A stretch of 60,386 nucleotides of DNA. It comes from Candidatus Gastranaerophilales bacterium. GTDB lineage: Bacteria > Cyanobacteriota > Vampirovibrionia > Gastranaerophilales > Gastranaerophilaceae. Positions 33,925 to 41,883 of the stretch are shown here, one piece after another. Location: the NCBI GenBank assembly GCA_023662705.1, contig JAMPIM010000002.1, forward strand, positions 33,683 through 94,068, written 5' to 3'. The notes beneath the pieces were generated by a model. The model was not told the DNA's origin, did not search any database, and was given only the letters and a program-made list of their open reading frames with translations. The position numbers and the translations under genes are program-made. Position 1 is the first letter of the stretch; each line of letters begins with the position of its first letter.

Positions 33925-34155
33925 TTATTTCTTAGCTTTAGCGTCTTTTACCAAATCATCGATATTAACGCCAAGAGCATCTGCAATATCAATTACTCTG
34001 ATAATTGTAGGATTTATTTTTCCTGTTTCAATTAAACTTACAGAGTTTCTTGAGATATCACATTTCTCTGCTAATTCTTCTTGAGAAATTCCGCGTCTCA
34101 ATCTTTCGCTTTTTATATTAATACCTATGTTTTTTAATCTGTCTTTCATTTCCAT
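33925..34155 (-). CDS. XRE-type helix-turn-helix regulator
   Basis: 76-residue stand-alone Cro/C1-type DNA-binding domain: RLRRGISQEELAEKCDISRNSVSLIETGKINPTI spans the HTH helices (about 19-52). It has no effector domain. The start may be the second ATG (34149), because a TATAAC box lies very close to the first. Its target is unknown. It is a single gene between rbfA and the hsp20 unit. Confidence 0.9.
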   Translation of the reverse strand: MEMKDRLKNIGINIKSERLRRGISQEELAEKCDISRNSVSLIETGKINPTIIRVIDIADALGVNIDDLVKDAKAKK

Positions 34156-34251
34156 AGTTATATTGTCGTGTATTGCAAAATATTTTTCTATACAAGATAT
34201 TTATTTTATTTATAATATATTAGTTTCTAGTAAAATTTAACAGCCAAAAGT

Positions 34252-34279
34252 ATAAAAAGGGTGGATAAACCACCCTTTT
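34252..34279 (-). terminator. Terminator of hsp20
   Basis: AAAGGGTGG-TTTAT-CCACCCTTT with T tail on the minus strand. Confidence 0.8.
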
Positions 34280-34351
34280 ACCATCTGTGACTCAAGAGAT
34301 ACATCAACAACTAAATATCTCCCTATAGTAATAAGCTGTAAGTCACAACGG

Positions 34352-34834
34352 CTACTTCTCTTTTATTTGAAGCTTTTTAGGTTTAGCTTCTTCAACATGC
34401 TGTTTTGGAAGGGTGATAGAAAGAATACCGTTTTTATAATCAGCAACAGCTTCTTCTGTTCGAATCGGATGGTCAAAAGAAATAGTTCTCTTGTATTTAC
34501 CATATCTGAATTCACATGTATGGTATTTGAGATTCTTCTCTTTTTCTTCCTTTTCTTCTCTCTCTTCTTCTATCTCTGCCGTAATTGTCATAAAATCATT
34601 ATCCAATTCGACATCGATATCATCGAGTTTTACCCCCGGAAGCTGAACCTTTACTTTATAATCATTTTCAGTTTGCTTAATCTCAACTGCAGGACGCCAT
34701 GTTGAAACTTTTTTCATAGATAGCTGGTGTGAAAATGCAGGATGCAAAACAGTGTCTCGTAAAAAATTATTCAGCTCATTATGGATACTATCAAAATATA
34801 ATTCAGGTTCTCTAAGAATCAAATCAGTCTTCAT
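34352..34834 (-). CDS. Hsp20 small heat-shock protein
   Basis: ATP-independent holdase, 160 residues. Alpha-crystallin domain ~48-148: WRPAVEIKQTENDYKVKVQLPGVKLDDIDVEL at its start and YKNGILSITLPK at the end. A Glu/Lys-rich insert (EEEREEKEEKEKN) sits in the domain's loop. AAAGGAG precedes the start. No CIRCE element is visible upstream. Monocistronic between two terminators. Confidence 0.94.
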   Translation of the reverse strand: MKTDLILREPELYFDSIHNELNNFLRDTVLHPAFSHQLSMKKVSTWRPAVEIKQTENDYKVKVQLPGVKLDDIDVELDNDFMTITAEIEEEREEKEEKEKNLKYHTCEFRYGKYKRTISFDHPIRTEEAVADYKNGILSITLPKQHVEEAKPKKLQIKEK

Positions 34835-34895
34835 TAAAAAACTCCTTTCAAATACTCTCTTAATATAAAAGGTTTTTCAAGGAGTTTCATTAGAC

Positions 34896-34923
34896 AAAAA
34901 GGGCGGTTAATACCGCCCTTTTT
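34896..34923. terminator. Terminator of the matrixin-like gene
   Basis: AAAAAGGGCGGT-ATTA-ACCGCCCTTTTT; T tail on both strands. Confidence 0.9.
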
Positions 34924-34945
34924 GCTTAAATATTTCTATCAATAA

Positions 34946-36163
34946 TTATTCAACAACACCTGCTGTTTTACCATATCTTCTGATTGTAGAATTCAAAAGA
35001 TTTTCGTGGTGTCTGTCTCTGTAGATCTGACACAAAAGCTTATAAGCATGTTTGTTATAAGGATTTTGTCTTAAAATATCTTCTAACTGTTCAACCGCTG
35101 TGTTTGTGCGTTTTGTATAATAATTAATCAACGGCGGAAGAATAATTGTCTGGTCGTTTTCATCTGTTGCCCAAGCAATTTCGGCACAGCTTCTTGCATT
35201 ATCAAACTCTTCTGCATCCAAATACATTACAGCAATTTCATAATAAACTTCTGATTTACTTCTTCTGTCAGTCTTTGATTGAGCTACAATCTGATATTCC
35301 TGAGCAGCCTTTGTATATTCAGCTCTTTTTCTGTATTGCTCTGCCAATGCTAAATGAGAAGCAATATCAGCAGGCGTAAATTGTTCTAAATCAGTATTAT
35401 CGTCTACAGGAACATTTAATGTAGAAAGAACTTCCGCAGGTGTAAATAACTGAGCTTTTGCTTCGGCTGAAATAGGTTCATTTGTCACATCAGGAATAAC
35501 CGAATACAATAATGCCAATGTTTTCAAATCTCTTGGAGTAATTTCTGTATTGAATTTTGTTCCAATAGGGTACATAACGTCATAAATACTCTGGCTGTTG
35601 CCTGTTAAGCCTAAAGAATGTCCGATTTCCTGCAAAGCAGATGAGAACAACTGTTTAGAATCGTGACTATGTCCTTTGTTATCCACTTTATTAAATATAA
35701 TAACAGAATCTTTAATAACATTTCCGTTAACAGCAAAAGCATGAACTCCGATAGAATCTTTATTGTCATTAACCTTGAAATAGCATTTCATATCAGCTTC
35801 AGCAGGTGTTTCAACAAAATTGAATCTTACGAGCCCTTCACTTGCTCTCTGCCATGCCTGATATGCGTTAATAACAACTTCTCTGTAGTATTCCGGAACA
35901 TCTTTTGAATCTTCGATATAAACATTCAACGGCATTGATTCTTTGTTCCATCTGACAATCTTGCCATTTTTGCAAACTTGTCTGAAATAACTGTCAATAA
36001 CAGCAGCCTTAATTGTTTTTTCACTCATTGATTTATCATAACCGATTCTTACAACGGCAGGGTTTTGAGGACCTGAAAACGGTTCAGCCTGAACTGAAGC
36101 GGAATTCATAAGAGCAAAAGCACCTGCTGCTATCAGGAATGTACAAATAACTGTCTTTTTCAT
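34946..36163 (-). CDS. Exported matrixin-like protein with TPR tail and degenerate zinc site
   Basis: 405 residues. Signal peptide (1-26, ending SASVQA). A domain at ~80-230 has the fold signature of M10 matrixins: LQEIGHSLGLTGNS followed by the Met-turn MYP at 197-199. The canonical zinc motif is HExxHxxGxxH; here the first His is Gln178 (codon CAG), Glu179 and His182 remain, and the third His is Asn189. The protein is therefore probably not an active metalloprotease. Residues ~265-390 look like TPR helices (AEQYRKRAEYTKAAQEYQIV, EIAVMYLDAEEFDNA). Periplasmic or surface location likely; a binding rather than proteolytic role is inferred. Confidence 0.85.
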   Translation of the reverse strand: MKKTVICTFLIAAGAFALMNSASVQAEPFSGPQNPAVVRIGYDKSMSEKTIKAAVIDSYFRQVCKNGKIVRWNKESMPLNVYIEDSKDVPEYYREVVINAYQAWQRASEGLVRFNFVETPAEADMKCYFKVNDNKDSIGVHAFAVNGNVIKDSVIIFNKVDNKGHSHDSKQLFSSALQEIGHSLGLTGNSQSIYDVMYPIGTKFNTEITPRDLKTLALLYSVIPDVTNEPISAEAKAQLFTPAEVLSTLNVPVDDNTDLEQFTPADIASHLALAEQYRKRAEYTKAAQEYQIVAQSKTDRRSKSEVYYEIAVMYLDAEEFDNARSCAEIAWATDENDQTIILPPLINYYTKRTNTAVEQLEDILRQNPYNKHAYKLLCQIYRDRHHENLLNSTIRRYGKTAGVVE

Positions 36164-36242
36164 CTTGTTAAAAAACCTCTTTTTCTATAATTACGTAATA
36201 ATGTTTTGTTTAAAACCTGTAAATTTTATTTTTTGCCATCTA

Positions 36243-36271
36243 ATTATACTATATTCAGGAAGATTTTACAA
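36243..36271 (-). promoter_or_regulatory. Promoter of the matrixin-like gene
   Basis: TTGTAA (36266-36271), 17 bp, TATAAT (36243-36248) on the minus strand, ~70 bases before the start. Confidence 0.65.
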
Positions 36272-36280
36272 ACACTCCCC

Positions 36281-36335
36281 CCTACCAACGCGAACCAACC
36301 TGTAGTTTCAACTTTGGTGCTCCGCCCAAAAGTTG
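36281..36335 (-). repeat. Intergenic element related to 50838-50930
   Basis: On the plus strand CTACCAACGCGAACCAACC followed by TGTAGTTTCAAC; the other copy has CCACCAGCGCGAACCCACC and, further on, CCTGTAGTCCAAC. Both copies sit just downstream of a minus-strand terminator. Here CAACTTT/AAAGTTG also forms a hairpin. Function unknown. Confidence 0.4.
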
Positions 36336-36341
36336 AAAAAC

Positions 36342-36372
36342 AAAAAAAAGCCTTTCTTTTTGAGAGAAAGGA
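36342..36372 (-). terminator. Terminator of the candidate sRNA
   Basis: CCTTTCTCTCAAAAAGAAAGG followed by CTTTTTTTT on the minus strand. Confidence 0.85.
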
Positions 36373-36465
36373 CTTTGGAATCTTTTTGTGTTAATTCCTC
36401 ATGTGTAGAAGGTTAGTGTGTAGGTTGTATGAAAGGTTGTGTGTTATGTGTCGTGTTTATTCAAT
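36342..36465 (-). ncRNA. Candidate ~125-nt sRNA with a 51-nt G-free body
   Basis: Bounded by an ACTTTATATA-type promoter (36467-36538) and an intrinsic terminator (36342-36372). The RNA from 36451 to 36401 contains no G at all and repeats AACCU(U/A) and ACCUUCU, complementary to Shine-Dalgarno-like GAAGGU/AAAGGU. A tiny ORF (ATGAGGAATTAA, 36402-36391) is the only reading frame with a start. No family recognised. An unpaired, C/A/U-rich body plus terminator is the usual form of a base-pairing sRNA; the target is unknown. Confidence 0.55.
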
Positions 36466-36466
36466 G

Positions 36467-36538
36467 CTTACATATATATAAAGTATTAACGCGATATAGA
36501 ATTGCTATATCGCGTTAAATTGTTACATTTGTTTACAC
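36467..36538 (-). promoter_or_regulatory. ACTTTATATA-type promoter with tandem TGTAAC element, candidate sRNA
   Basis: From 36538 on the minus strand: GTGTAAACAAATGTAAC (10-bp period), GCAAT at offset 34-38 and ACTTTATATATATGTAAG from offset 55. The GCAAT box sits in the loop of a 14-bp inverted repeat (36486-36518). Confidence 0.55.
36486..36518. repeat. Perfect 14-bp inverted repeat
   Basis: TTAACGCGATATAG / CTATATCGCGTTAA around AATTG. It lies just after the phosphoesterase stop and overlaps the core promoter of the candidate sRNA. Without a T-run it is more likely an operator, or a T-less mRNA-end hairpin, than a standard terminator. Confidence 0.75.
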
Positions 36539-36542
36539 AGTT

Positions 36543-37286
36543 TTAGAAATGACGAACAGTCGGATTTAAGAGCATATCCGCAAGCTTATCGGAACCTTTA
36601 AAGTTTCTTTTTCTTAGAACTTCGGAGGCGGACTCTTTATTATAATCAACAAATCGGTGTTCAAACATACATTCGCCGTTTTCTACCGTTAATTTTAGAT
36701 AACATGATTTTGGCTCAGGAGTAAACGGACGTCCCACACTGCCGACATTTACAACAGTTTGTTTCTTAGAAGTCTGGAATCCGCAAGGCAAATGTGTATG
36801 TCCGCAAAGTACAACATCAGCTTCTACATTTTCAAGCATTTTTTCAATTTCTGTAAGAGGGGTTTCAGGAAGAATATCTTCATTATTTTTACGCGGAGAA
36901 CCGTGCACAAGCAGGAATTTTACTCCTTCTTCCTCTATCTGGAGCTGGATTGGAAGATTTTTTAAAAAATCTTTTTGAATAATATTCAGAGTCTTCACAT
37001 CGTCTTTTAAAGCTTCTGCCATAATAGGAGCTTTAGTTTTTACATTTTCATATAAATCATCAGAAAAATCCGCAATCATTAAATCTGTATTTCCCTGTAT
37101 CATTTTAAAACTTTTGTCTCCAAGTTTTTTCATGAACCAGTTAACCGTTTCGGAAGGACGAGGCCCTGCCATTGCGTAATCCCCGAGCACAAAAACATTT
37201 TCGCATCCTTGAGCTTTCATATCATCCAACACAGCATCTAATGCTGCCAAATTTCCGTGTATATCTGATATTACTGCAATTTTCAT
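36543..37286 (-). CDS. Metallophosphoesterase (YfcE/MJ0936-like)
   Basis: Calcineurin-type dimetal phosphodiesterase, 247 residues. Metal ligands: Asp8 and His10 (SDIHGN), GDYAMAGPRP near 36, GNTD near 65, HGSPR and GHTH near 163. Such proteins act on phosphodiesters or small phosphorylated metabolites; substrate unknown. Starts divergent from ispG, whose -10 box lies between them. Confidence 0.92.
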   Translation of the reverse strand: MKIAVISDIHGNLAALDAVLDDMKAQGCENVFVLGDYAMAGPRPSETVNWFMKKLGDKSFKMIQGNTDLMIADFSDDLYENVKTKAPIMAEALKDDVKTLNIIQKDFLKNLPIQLQIEEEGVKFLLVHGSPRKNNEDILPETPLTEIEKMLENVEADVVLCGHTHLPCGFQTSKKQTVVNVGSVGRPFTPEPKSCYLKLTVENGECMFEHRFVDYNKESASEVLRKRNFKGSDKLADMLLNPTVRHF

Positions 37287-37315
37287 GAAAGTTACTCCGT
37301 AAAATTATTTTGCTA

Positions 37316-37321
37316 TATAAT
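37316..37321 (+). promoter_or_regulatory. -10 box of ispG (leaderless)
   Basis: TATAAT ends seven bases before the ispG ATG; preceded by TGC. No Shine-Dalgarno is present. Confidence 0.5.
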
Positions 37322-37328
37322 ATATCTT

Positions 37329-38393
37329 ATGATAAACAGAAGAAAATCTAAACAAATTGCAATAGGCAATATAAAAATAGGCGGAGATGCGCCAATCAGT
37401 GTTCAGTCTATGTGTAATACTGACACAAGAAATGTAGAGCAAACTTTGGATCAGATAGGTGAACTTGCCGCAGCAGGGTGTGAGATAGTAAGGCTTGCTG
37501 TTCTAAACAAAGATGCAGCGGCTGCAATAAAAGATATAGTTGCAAAATCTCCTGTTCCGTTGGTTGCAGATATTCATTTTGATTACCGTTTAGCTATCCA
37601 ATGTATAGAAAACGGAATTCAAGCGCTTAGAATCAATCCCGGAAATATTGGAAAGCGCGAACACACAATAAAAGTTGTTGAAGCGGCGAAAAGTCATAAT
37701 GTACCAATAAGAATCGGTATTAATGCGGGTTCTTTGGAAAAAGAATTTGCAGAACTTGACATACCTCTTGAAGACAAGATGATAAAAAGCGCAATGCGTC
37801 ATATTGAAATTCTGGAAGACTTGAATTTCTATGATATTAAACTTTCATTAAAATCATCCGATGTCATGACAACAATAAGAGCTTATCAAAAGGCTGCGGA
37901 GTTAATAGAATATCCGCTTCATTTGGGTGTAACCGAAGCAGGAACTCTAAAATCAGGCTTGATTAAATCTTCCGTAGGTTTAGGTACATTATTAAGTCAG
38001 GGAATCGGTGACACAATAAGAGTTTCTTTAACCGAAAATCCGGTAGAGGAAGTTGAAGCAGGATTCGGTATTTTAAAATCACTGGGACTGCGTCAGAGAG
38101 GTATTAATTTTATCTCGTGTCCTACTTGCGGAAGAACTCAAATCGATTTAATCGGATTGGCAAAAAAAGTTGAAGAAAGGTTTAAAAACCTTGATTTGCC
38201 TATTACAATTGCGGTTATGGGCTGCCCTGTAAACGGCCCCGGAGAAGCTAAGCATGCTGATTTCGGCATTGCAGGTGCAATCAAAGAAGGTTATATATTT
38301 AAAAAAGGAGAAATCATTGCAAGAGTTCCTGAATCGGACTTGATTAATTCTTTAGAAAATATTATAATGGAATCATATAGTTCAGTTAAATAA
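37329..38393 (+). CDS. ispG: 4-hydroxy-3-methylbut-2-en-1-yl diphosphate synthase
   Basis: Penultimate MEP-pathway enzyme, converting MEcPP to HMBPP with a 4Fe-4S cluster. 354 residues, the compact bacterial form. Cluster ligands are Cys264, Cys267 (SCPTCGRTQ) and Cys299 (MGCPVNGPGEAKHAD) plus Glu306. The N-terminal TIM barrel shows APISVQSMCNTDTRN and RINPGNIG. The transcript is probably leaderless. A short secreted-protein gene follows after two bases. ispH is 3.5 kb downstream. Confidence 0.97.
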   Translation: MINRRKSKQIAIGNIKIGGDAPISVQSMCNTDTRNVEQTLDQIGELAAAGCEIVRLAVLNKDAAAAIKDIVAKSPVPLVADIHFDYRLAIQCIENGIQALRINPGNIGKREHTIKVVEAAKSHNVPIRIGINAGSLEKEFAELDIPLEDKMIKSAMRHIEILEDLNFYDIKLSLKSSDVMTTIRAYQKAAELIEYPLHLGVTEAGTLKSGLIKSSVGLGTLLSQGIGDTIRVSLTENPVEEVEAGFGILKSLGLRQRGINFISCPTCGRTQIDLIGLAKKVEERFKNLDLPITIAVMGCPVNGPGEAKHADFGIAGAIKEGYIFKKGEIIARVPESDLINSLENIIMESYSSVK

Positions 38394-38395
38394 GA

Positions 38396-38719
38396 ATGGG
38401 TGTTATGAGAAGAAATTTATTATTTTTATTAGTAGCGGCAGCTTTTATAGCAGCGCCTGCAATGGCTGAAATAACAGTCGAACAAGGAACAGATGCAGAG
38501 TATATTATCAATAATGGATACTCTCAAGCGATGGCAGAAGATGTGTTTATGCTTAAAAATAGAGCATCAGGAAAACCTATCGAGCCATTATATGAAAAAT
38601 CACAAAATGTTTTTGTAAGAGGATGGAAAAAATTCTACTCTTATGTAGACCCTGCACAAGAAGAAGAAGACAGACTTCATCACGATATTCATTTATCACC
38701 ACATTATCAAGATTTGTAA
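38396..38719 (+). CDS. Small secreted hypothetical protein (107 aa)
   Basis: Begins with a signal peptide (RRNLLFLLVAAAFIAAPAMA, cut before EITVEQ). The mature ~80 residues are polar with KKFYSYVDPAQEEEDRLHHDIHLSPHYQ at the end. Two starts are possible, 38396 and 38405 (MRRNLL); the second gives a cleaner signal. It follows ispG by two bases and shares its transcript. No family recognised. Confidence 0.75.
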   Translation: MGVMRRNLLFLLVAAAFIAAPAMAEITVEQGTDAEYIINNGYSQAMAEDVFMLKNRASGKPIEPLYEKSQNVFVRGWKKFYSYVDPAQEEEDRLHHDIHLSPHYQDL

Positions 38720-38728
38720 TCAATAAAT

Positions 38729-38756
38729 AAAAGCGCGGTTTATAACCGCGCTTTTA
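38729..38756 (+). terminator. Terminator of the ispG operon
   Basis: AAAGCGCGGTT-TAT-AACCGCGCTTTT followed by an A/T-rich T tail. Confidence 0.85.
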
Positions 38757-38779
38757 TTTATTTTTTATTTTATTAGTGC

Positions 38780-38785
38780 TAATAT
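38780..38785 (+). promoter_or_regulatory. Extended -10 box of dnaG (leaderless)
   Basis: TGC-TAATAT, ending six bases before ATG 38792. No ribosome binding site precedes the start. Confidence 0.5.
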
Positions 38786-38791
38786 ATTGAT

Positions 38792-40678
38792 ATGGTAATG
38801 GCGAATTCTTTTGAAGAAGCAGTTTCTCTTATTAAAGACCGGCTGGATATAGTAGATGTGATTTCTCAGTATGTCGTTTTGAAAAAAAGCGGTGCTAATT
38901 ACTGGGGAATTTGTCCTTTTCATAATGATAAAAAACCATCTATGTCAGTAAGCCCCTCAAAAGGGATTTACAAATGTTTTTCTTGCGGAGCCGGCGGGGA
39001 CGCATTAAATTTTCTTGTTAAAATTCAAAATCGCCAGTACAAAGAAGTTATATTTGAACTTGCGGAAAAATTCGGGATTGAATTACCTAAAAAATTTACT
39101 CCTTCAAATGAAACAAAAGAACAAAAAGCTTTAATGCTCAAGGCATGCCAAAAAGCAGCAAAATTTTATAATAAATCGCTTTACTCGGCAGATGACGCAA
39201 ACAAGGCGATGACTTATCTTCGCGGGCGCGATATTACCGATGAAGTTATTGAAAAATTTACATTAGGCTGGGCTCCTAATAAATACGACTCTTTATATAA
39301 AGAATTAAAAAGCGACTTTAAAGATGAGATTTTGGAAAAAGCAGGGCTAATTCTAAAATCAAATCAAGGCGGATGGATTGACCGTTTCAGAAACAGAATT
39401 ATTATACCTATTCAAAATGAAAACGGAGATTACGTGGCATTTGGAGCACGCGCCGTAGATGAAGGACAGAATCCAAAGTATCTGAACTCATCAGATTCAA
39501 TGATTTATAACAAAAGTAAAATCCTTTTTGGTTTAAACTCGGCAAAAGATGCTATCAAAAACGAAGATGCAGTAATAATCATGGAAGGCTACTTTGATGT
39601 AATTTCTGCTCAGGCACATGGTGTAGAAAATGCTGTTGCTTCCTGCGGAACAGCCATGACTGCCGACCACGTTAAATTATTATCTCGTTATACAAAAAAC
39701 AGAAGAATTTTCTTATCTTTTGATACGGATTCAGCAGGTATTAATGCAACAAAACGCGGAAGCGATGTAATCAAGACAACTCTTGCAACATTAGGTGATG
39801 TTAAACAGTTTGACGAGAGTCATATTTCTGCAACCGCAGATAATAAATACGCTTGTGAAATCAGAGTCGTTTCCCCGCCTCAAGGCAAAGACCCTGATGA
39901 ATTTATCCGTTCTATGGGCGGTGATGCGTTCAGGATGTTTATAAATGAAGCTCCGCTTCTTATTGATTTTCTTTTAAATAATGCGTTAAAAGAAAAATCA
40001 TCGGCAAAAACTCCGCAGCAAAAAGCAGAGTTGGTTGCAAAAATCATGGATATTTTAAAAGATGTTGATAATAAAATTATCCAATCAGAATATGTCAAAA
40101 TGGTTTCTACAATCTTAGAGATTGATGAAAACTCTATGCTAAAAGAATTAAACAGGCTTGGAAATATTGATACCTACACGGCTTCCGCTCCTGTTAAGAA
40201 AAAAGTTGTAACAAATTCTTCACAATTTGAAGTTAGAGCGCAAAAAAATTTATTGAGCGTTTTTCTATCTGACAGCAGTTCAAATAATTACCAAAAATTG
40301 AACGAATTGTTACCTCAAAATATCATTCAAGATGAAACATTAATAATTGTAAAAAATACAATTGACAAATTGGCTTGTACAATAAATAATGTTAGGGAAT
40401 TGACAAAAAATCTATTCACAGAATTCATTGAGGATGATAACTTAACACAAATTCTGACCGATTTGGTTGACATGTCCGAAGCATTTAACGGACTTGACCC
40501 GGATGAACTCGAAAGAGCAGTCAGAGAAAATATAACAAGACTTTTAAGATGCTATTCTGAACGCGAAGTCGAAACAATAAGAAAACAATACCGCGAAGTT
40601 AATGACGACGACTTAGAAGCCTTAAAAATACAAATGCAGCTTAGAGATAAGATAAAGTTAAGGACTGGAGATAAATAA
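38792..40678 (+). CDS. dnaG: DNA primase
   Basis: Synthesises primers for the replication fork. 628 residues. The N-terminal CHC2 zinc finger is CPFH...CFSC (Cys41, His44, Cys62, Cys65). The TOPRIM core shows MEGYFDVISAQAHG and SFDTDSAGINATKRG. The C-terminal ~200 residues are the less conserved helicase-binding part. The last base of the stop overlaps the rpoD start (TAATG). The start lacks a Shine-Dalgarno sequence; a second ATG lies two codons on. Confidence 0.97.
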   Translation: MVMANSFEEAVSLIKDRLDIVDVISQYVVLKKSGANYWGICPFHNDKKPSMSVSPSKGIYKCFSCGAGGDALNFLVKIQNRQYKEVIFELAEKFGIELPKKFTPSNETKEQKALMLKACQKAAKFYNKSLYSADDANKAMTYLRGRDITDEVIEKFTLGWAPNKYDSLYKELKSDFKDEILEKAGLILKSNQGGWIDRFRNRIIIPIQNENGDYVAFGARAVDEGQNPKYLNSSDSMIYNKSKILFGLNSAKDAIKNEDAVIIMEGYFDVISAQAHGVENAVASCGTAMTADHVKLLSRYTKNRRIFLSFDTDSAGINATKRGSDVIKTTLATLGDVKQFDESHISATADNKYACEIRVVSPPQGKDPDEFIRSMGGDAFRMFINEAPLLIDFLLNNALKEKSSAKTPQQKAELVAKIMDILKDVDNKIIQSEYVKMVSTILEIDENSMLKELNRLGNIDTYTASAPVKKKVVTNSSQFEVRAQKNLLSVFLSDSSSNNYQKLNELLPQNIIQDETLIIVKNTIDKLACTINNVRELTKNLFTEFIEDDNLTQILTDLVDMSEAFNGLDPDELERAVRENITRLLRCYSEREVETIRKQYREVNDDDLEALKIQMQLRDKIKLRTGDK

Positions 40679-41772
40679 TGACCCAAAAAAGAAACTCAAG
40701 ATCATCAGTAGTAAGCGTTATGGAAGACGAAAACATTGATTTATTAGATTTTGATTCCACTAAAGAAGCTGATGATTCTGTTGATTATATCGGAACAGAT
40801 TTAGGGACAGACCATATTGAAGATATTATCGATACAACAAAGCTTGGCGGAATTAAAAGTGATGATTTCTATATGATGGATGATTCTTCCGACTCATCAG
40901 AAAGCATTGATACTGAAATGCCAAAAGGCGTTGCGGTAGAAGACCCTGTAAGATTATACTTAAGAGAAATCGGACGTATTAAACTTCTTTCTACAAGTGA
41001 AGAAATCGAACTTGCAAGAAAAATTATTCAAGGCGGAACTCCTGGTGCTATTGCAAAACGTAAACTTGTTCAAGCAAACTTAAGACTTGTTGTTAGTATC
41101 GCTAAAAAATACGTTGGCAGAGGCATGCTTTTCTTAGACCTTATTCAGGAAGGTAATTTAGGTTTAATCCGTGCTGCTGAAAAATTCGACCACGAAAGAG
41201 GGTTCAAATTCTCAACTTATGCAACATGGTGGATTAGACAAGCTATTACAAGAGCGATTGCTGATCAGGCAAGAACAATCCGTATTCCTGTTCACATGGT
41301 TGAAACTATTAACAAACTTAAAAAAGTTACAAGAAGACTTGCTCAAGAACTTTCACGCAAACCGACCGAAGAAGAACTTGCAGTTGAAATGGGTGTTTCA
41401 ATCTCTAAACTAAGAGAAATTGTTAAAATCGCTCAAGAACCTTTATCATTGGAAACTCCTATCGGTAAAGAAGAAGATTCAAGATTAGGCGATTTTATTG
41501 AAGATAAAGAAGCAGATGCTCCAATCAAGACTGTTGCATCAGAACTTTTAAGAGAAGACCTTGCAGAAGTTCTTTGCACACTTTCTCCACGTGAAAGAGA
41601 TGTTTTGAGATTACGTTTCGGTATGGATGACGGTCGTCAAAGAACATTGGAAGAAGTTGGTCAATTGTTCGGCGTAACCCGTGAACGTATCAGACAGATT
41701 GAAGCAAAAGCTTTAAGAAAACTAAGACATCCAAACAGAAGTAAACGTCTTAGAGAATATGTAGAAAACTAG
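40678..41772 (+). CDS. rpoD: RNA polymerase primary sigma factor
   Basis: Group 1 sigma-70, 364 residues. The N-terminal ~85 residues are acidic and unconserved (short region 1.1). Then VRLYLREIGRIKLL (1.2), the 2.1-2.4 block AKKYVGRGMLFLDLIQEGNLGLIRAAEKFDHERGFKFSTYATWWIRQAITRAIADQ, region 3, and 4.2 TLEEVGQLFGVTRERIRQIEAKALRKLRHP. It is coupled to dnaG by a one-base overlap, the same pairing as in many bacteria. It should recognise the TTGACA/TATAAT promoters in this window. No sigma-28 gene is seen here. Confidence 0.97.
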   Translation: MTQKRNSRSSVVSVMEDENIDLLDFDSTKEADDSVDYIGTDLGTDHIEDIIDTTKLGGIKSDDFYMMDDSSDSSESIDTEMPKGVAVEDPVRLYLREIGRIKLLSTSEEIELARKIIQGGTPGAIAKRKLVQANLRLVVSIAKKYVGRGMLFLDLIQEGNLGLIRAAEKFDHERGFKFSTYATWWIRQAITRAIADQARTIRIPVHMVETINKLKKVTRRLAQELSRKPTEEELAVEMGVSISKLREIVKIAQEPLSLETPIGKEEDSRLGDFIEDKEADAPIKTVASELLREDLAEVLCTLSPRERDVLRLRFGMDDGRQRTLEEVGQLFGVTRERIRQIEAKALRKLRHPNRSKRLREYVEN

Positions 41773-41777
41773 AAGTT

Positions 41778-41811
41778 AAAGAGCAGCCATTTTAGCTGCT
41801 CTTTACTTTTT
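41778..41811 (+). terminator. Terminator of dnaG-rpoD
   Basis: AAAGAGCAGC / GCTGCTCTTT hairpin with a T-rich tail. Confidence 0.85.
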
Positions 41812-41829
41812 AAAGTGTTTATAGTTAAA

Positions 41830-41852
41830 TATAATTACTGAGACATTGTCTC
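41830..41852 (+). promoter_or_regulatory. -10 box and inverted repeat upstream of ispH
   Basis: TATAAT (41830-41835) without a clear -35. Transcription would start inside the palindrome GAGACATTGTCTC (41840-41852), which could be an operator or a 5' stabilising hairpin. Confidence 0.45.
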
Positions 41853-41883
41853 TAGTCCAATAGAAAGTGATTACACAAACCGA

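Noticed and set aside
36391..36402. Three-codon ORF in the candidate sRNA as a real gene
   Set aside because: Too short to support; no ribosome binding site because the preceding 51 bases have no G.
38771..38786. CIRCE-like element upstream of dnaG (ATTAGTGCTAAT)
   Set aside because: Only a short palindrome; the TTAGCACTC-N9-GAGTGCTAA structure is absent and the site is better read as an extended -10 box.
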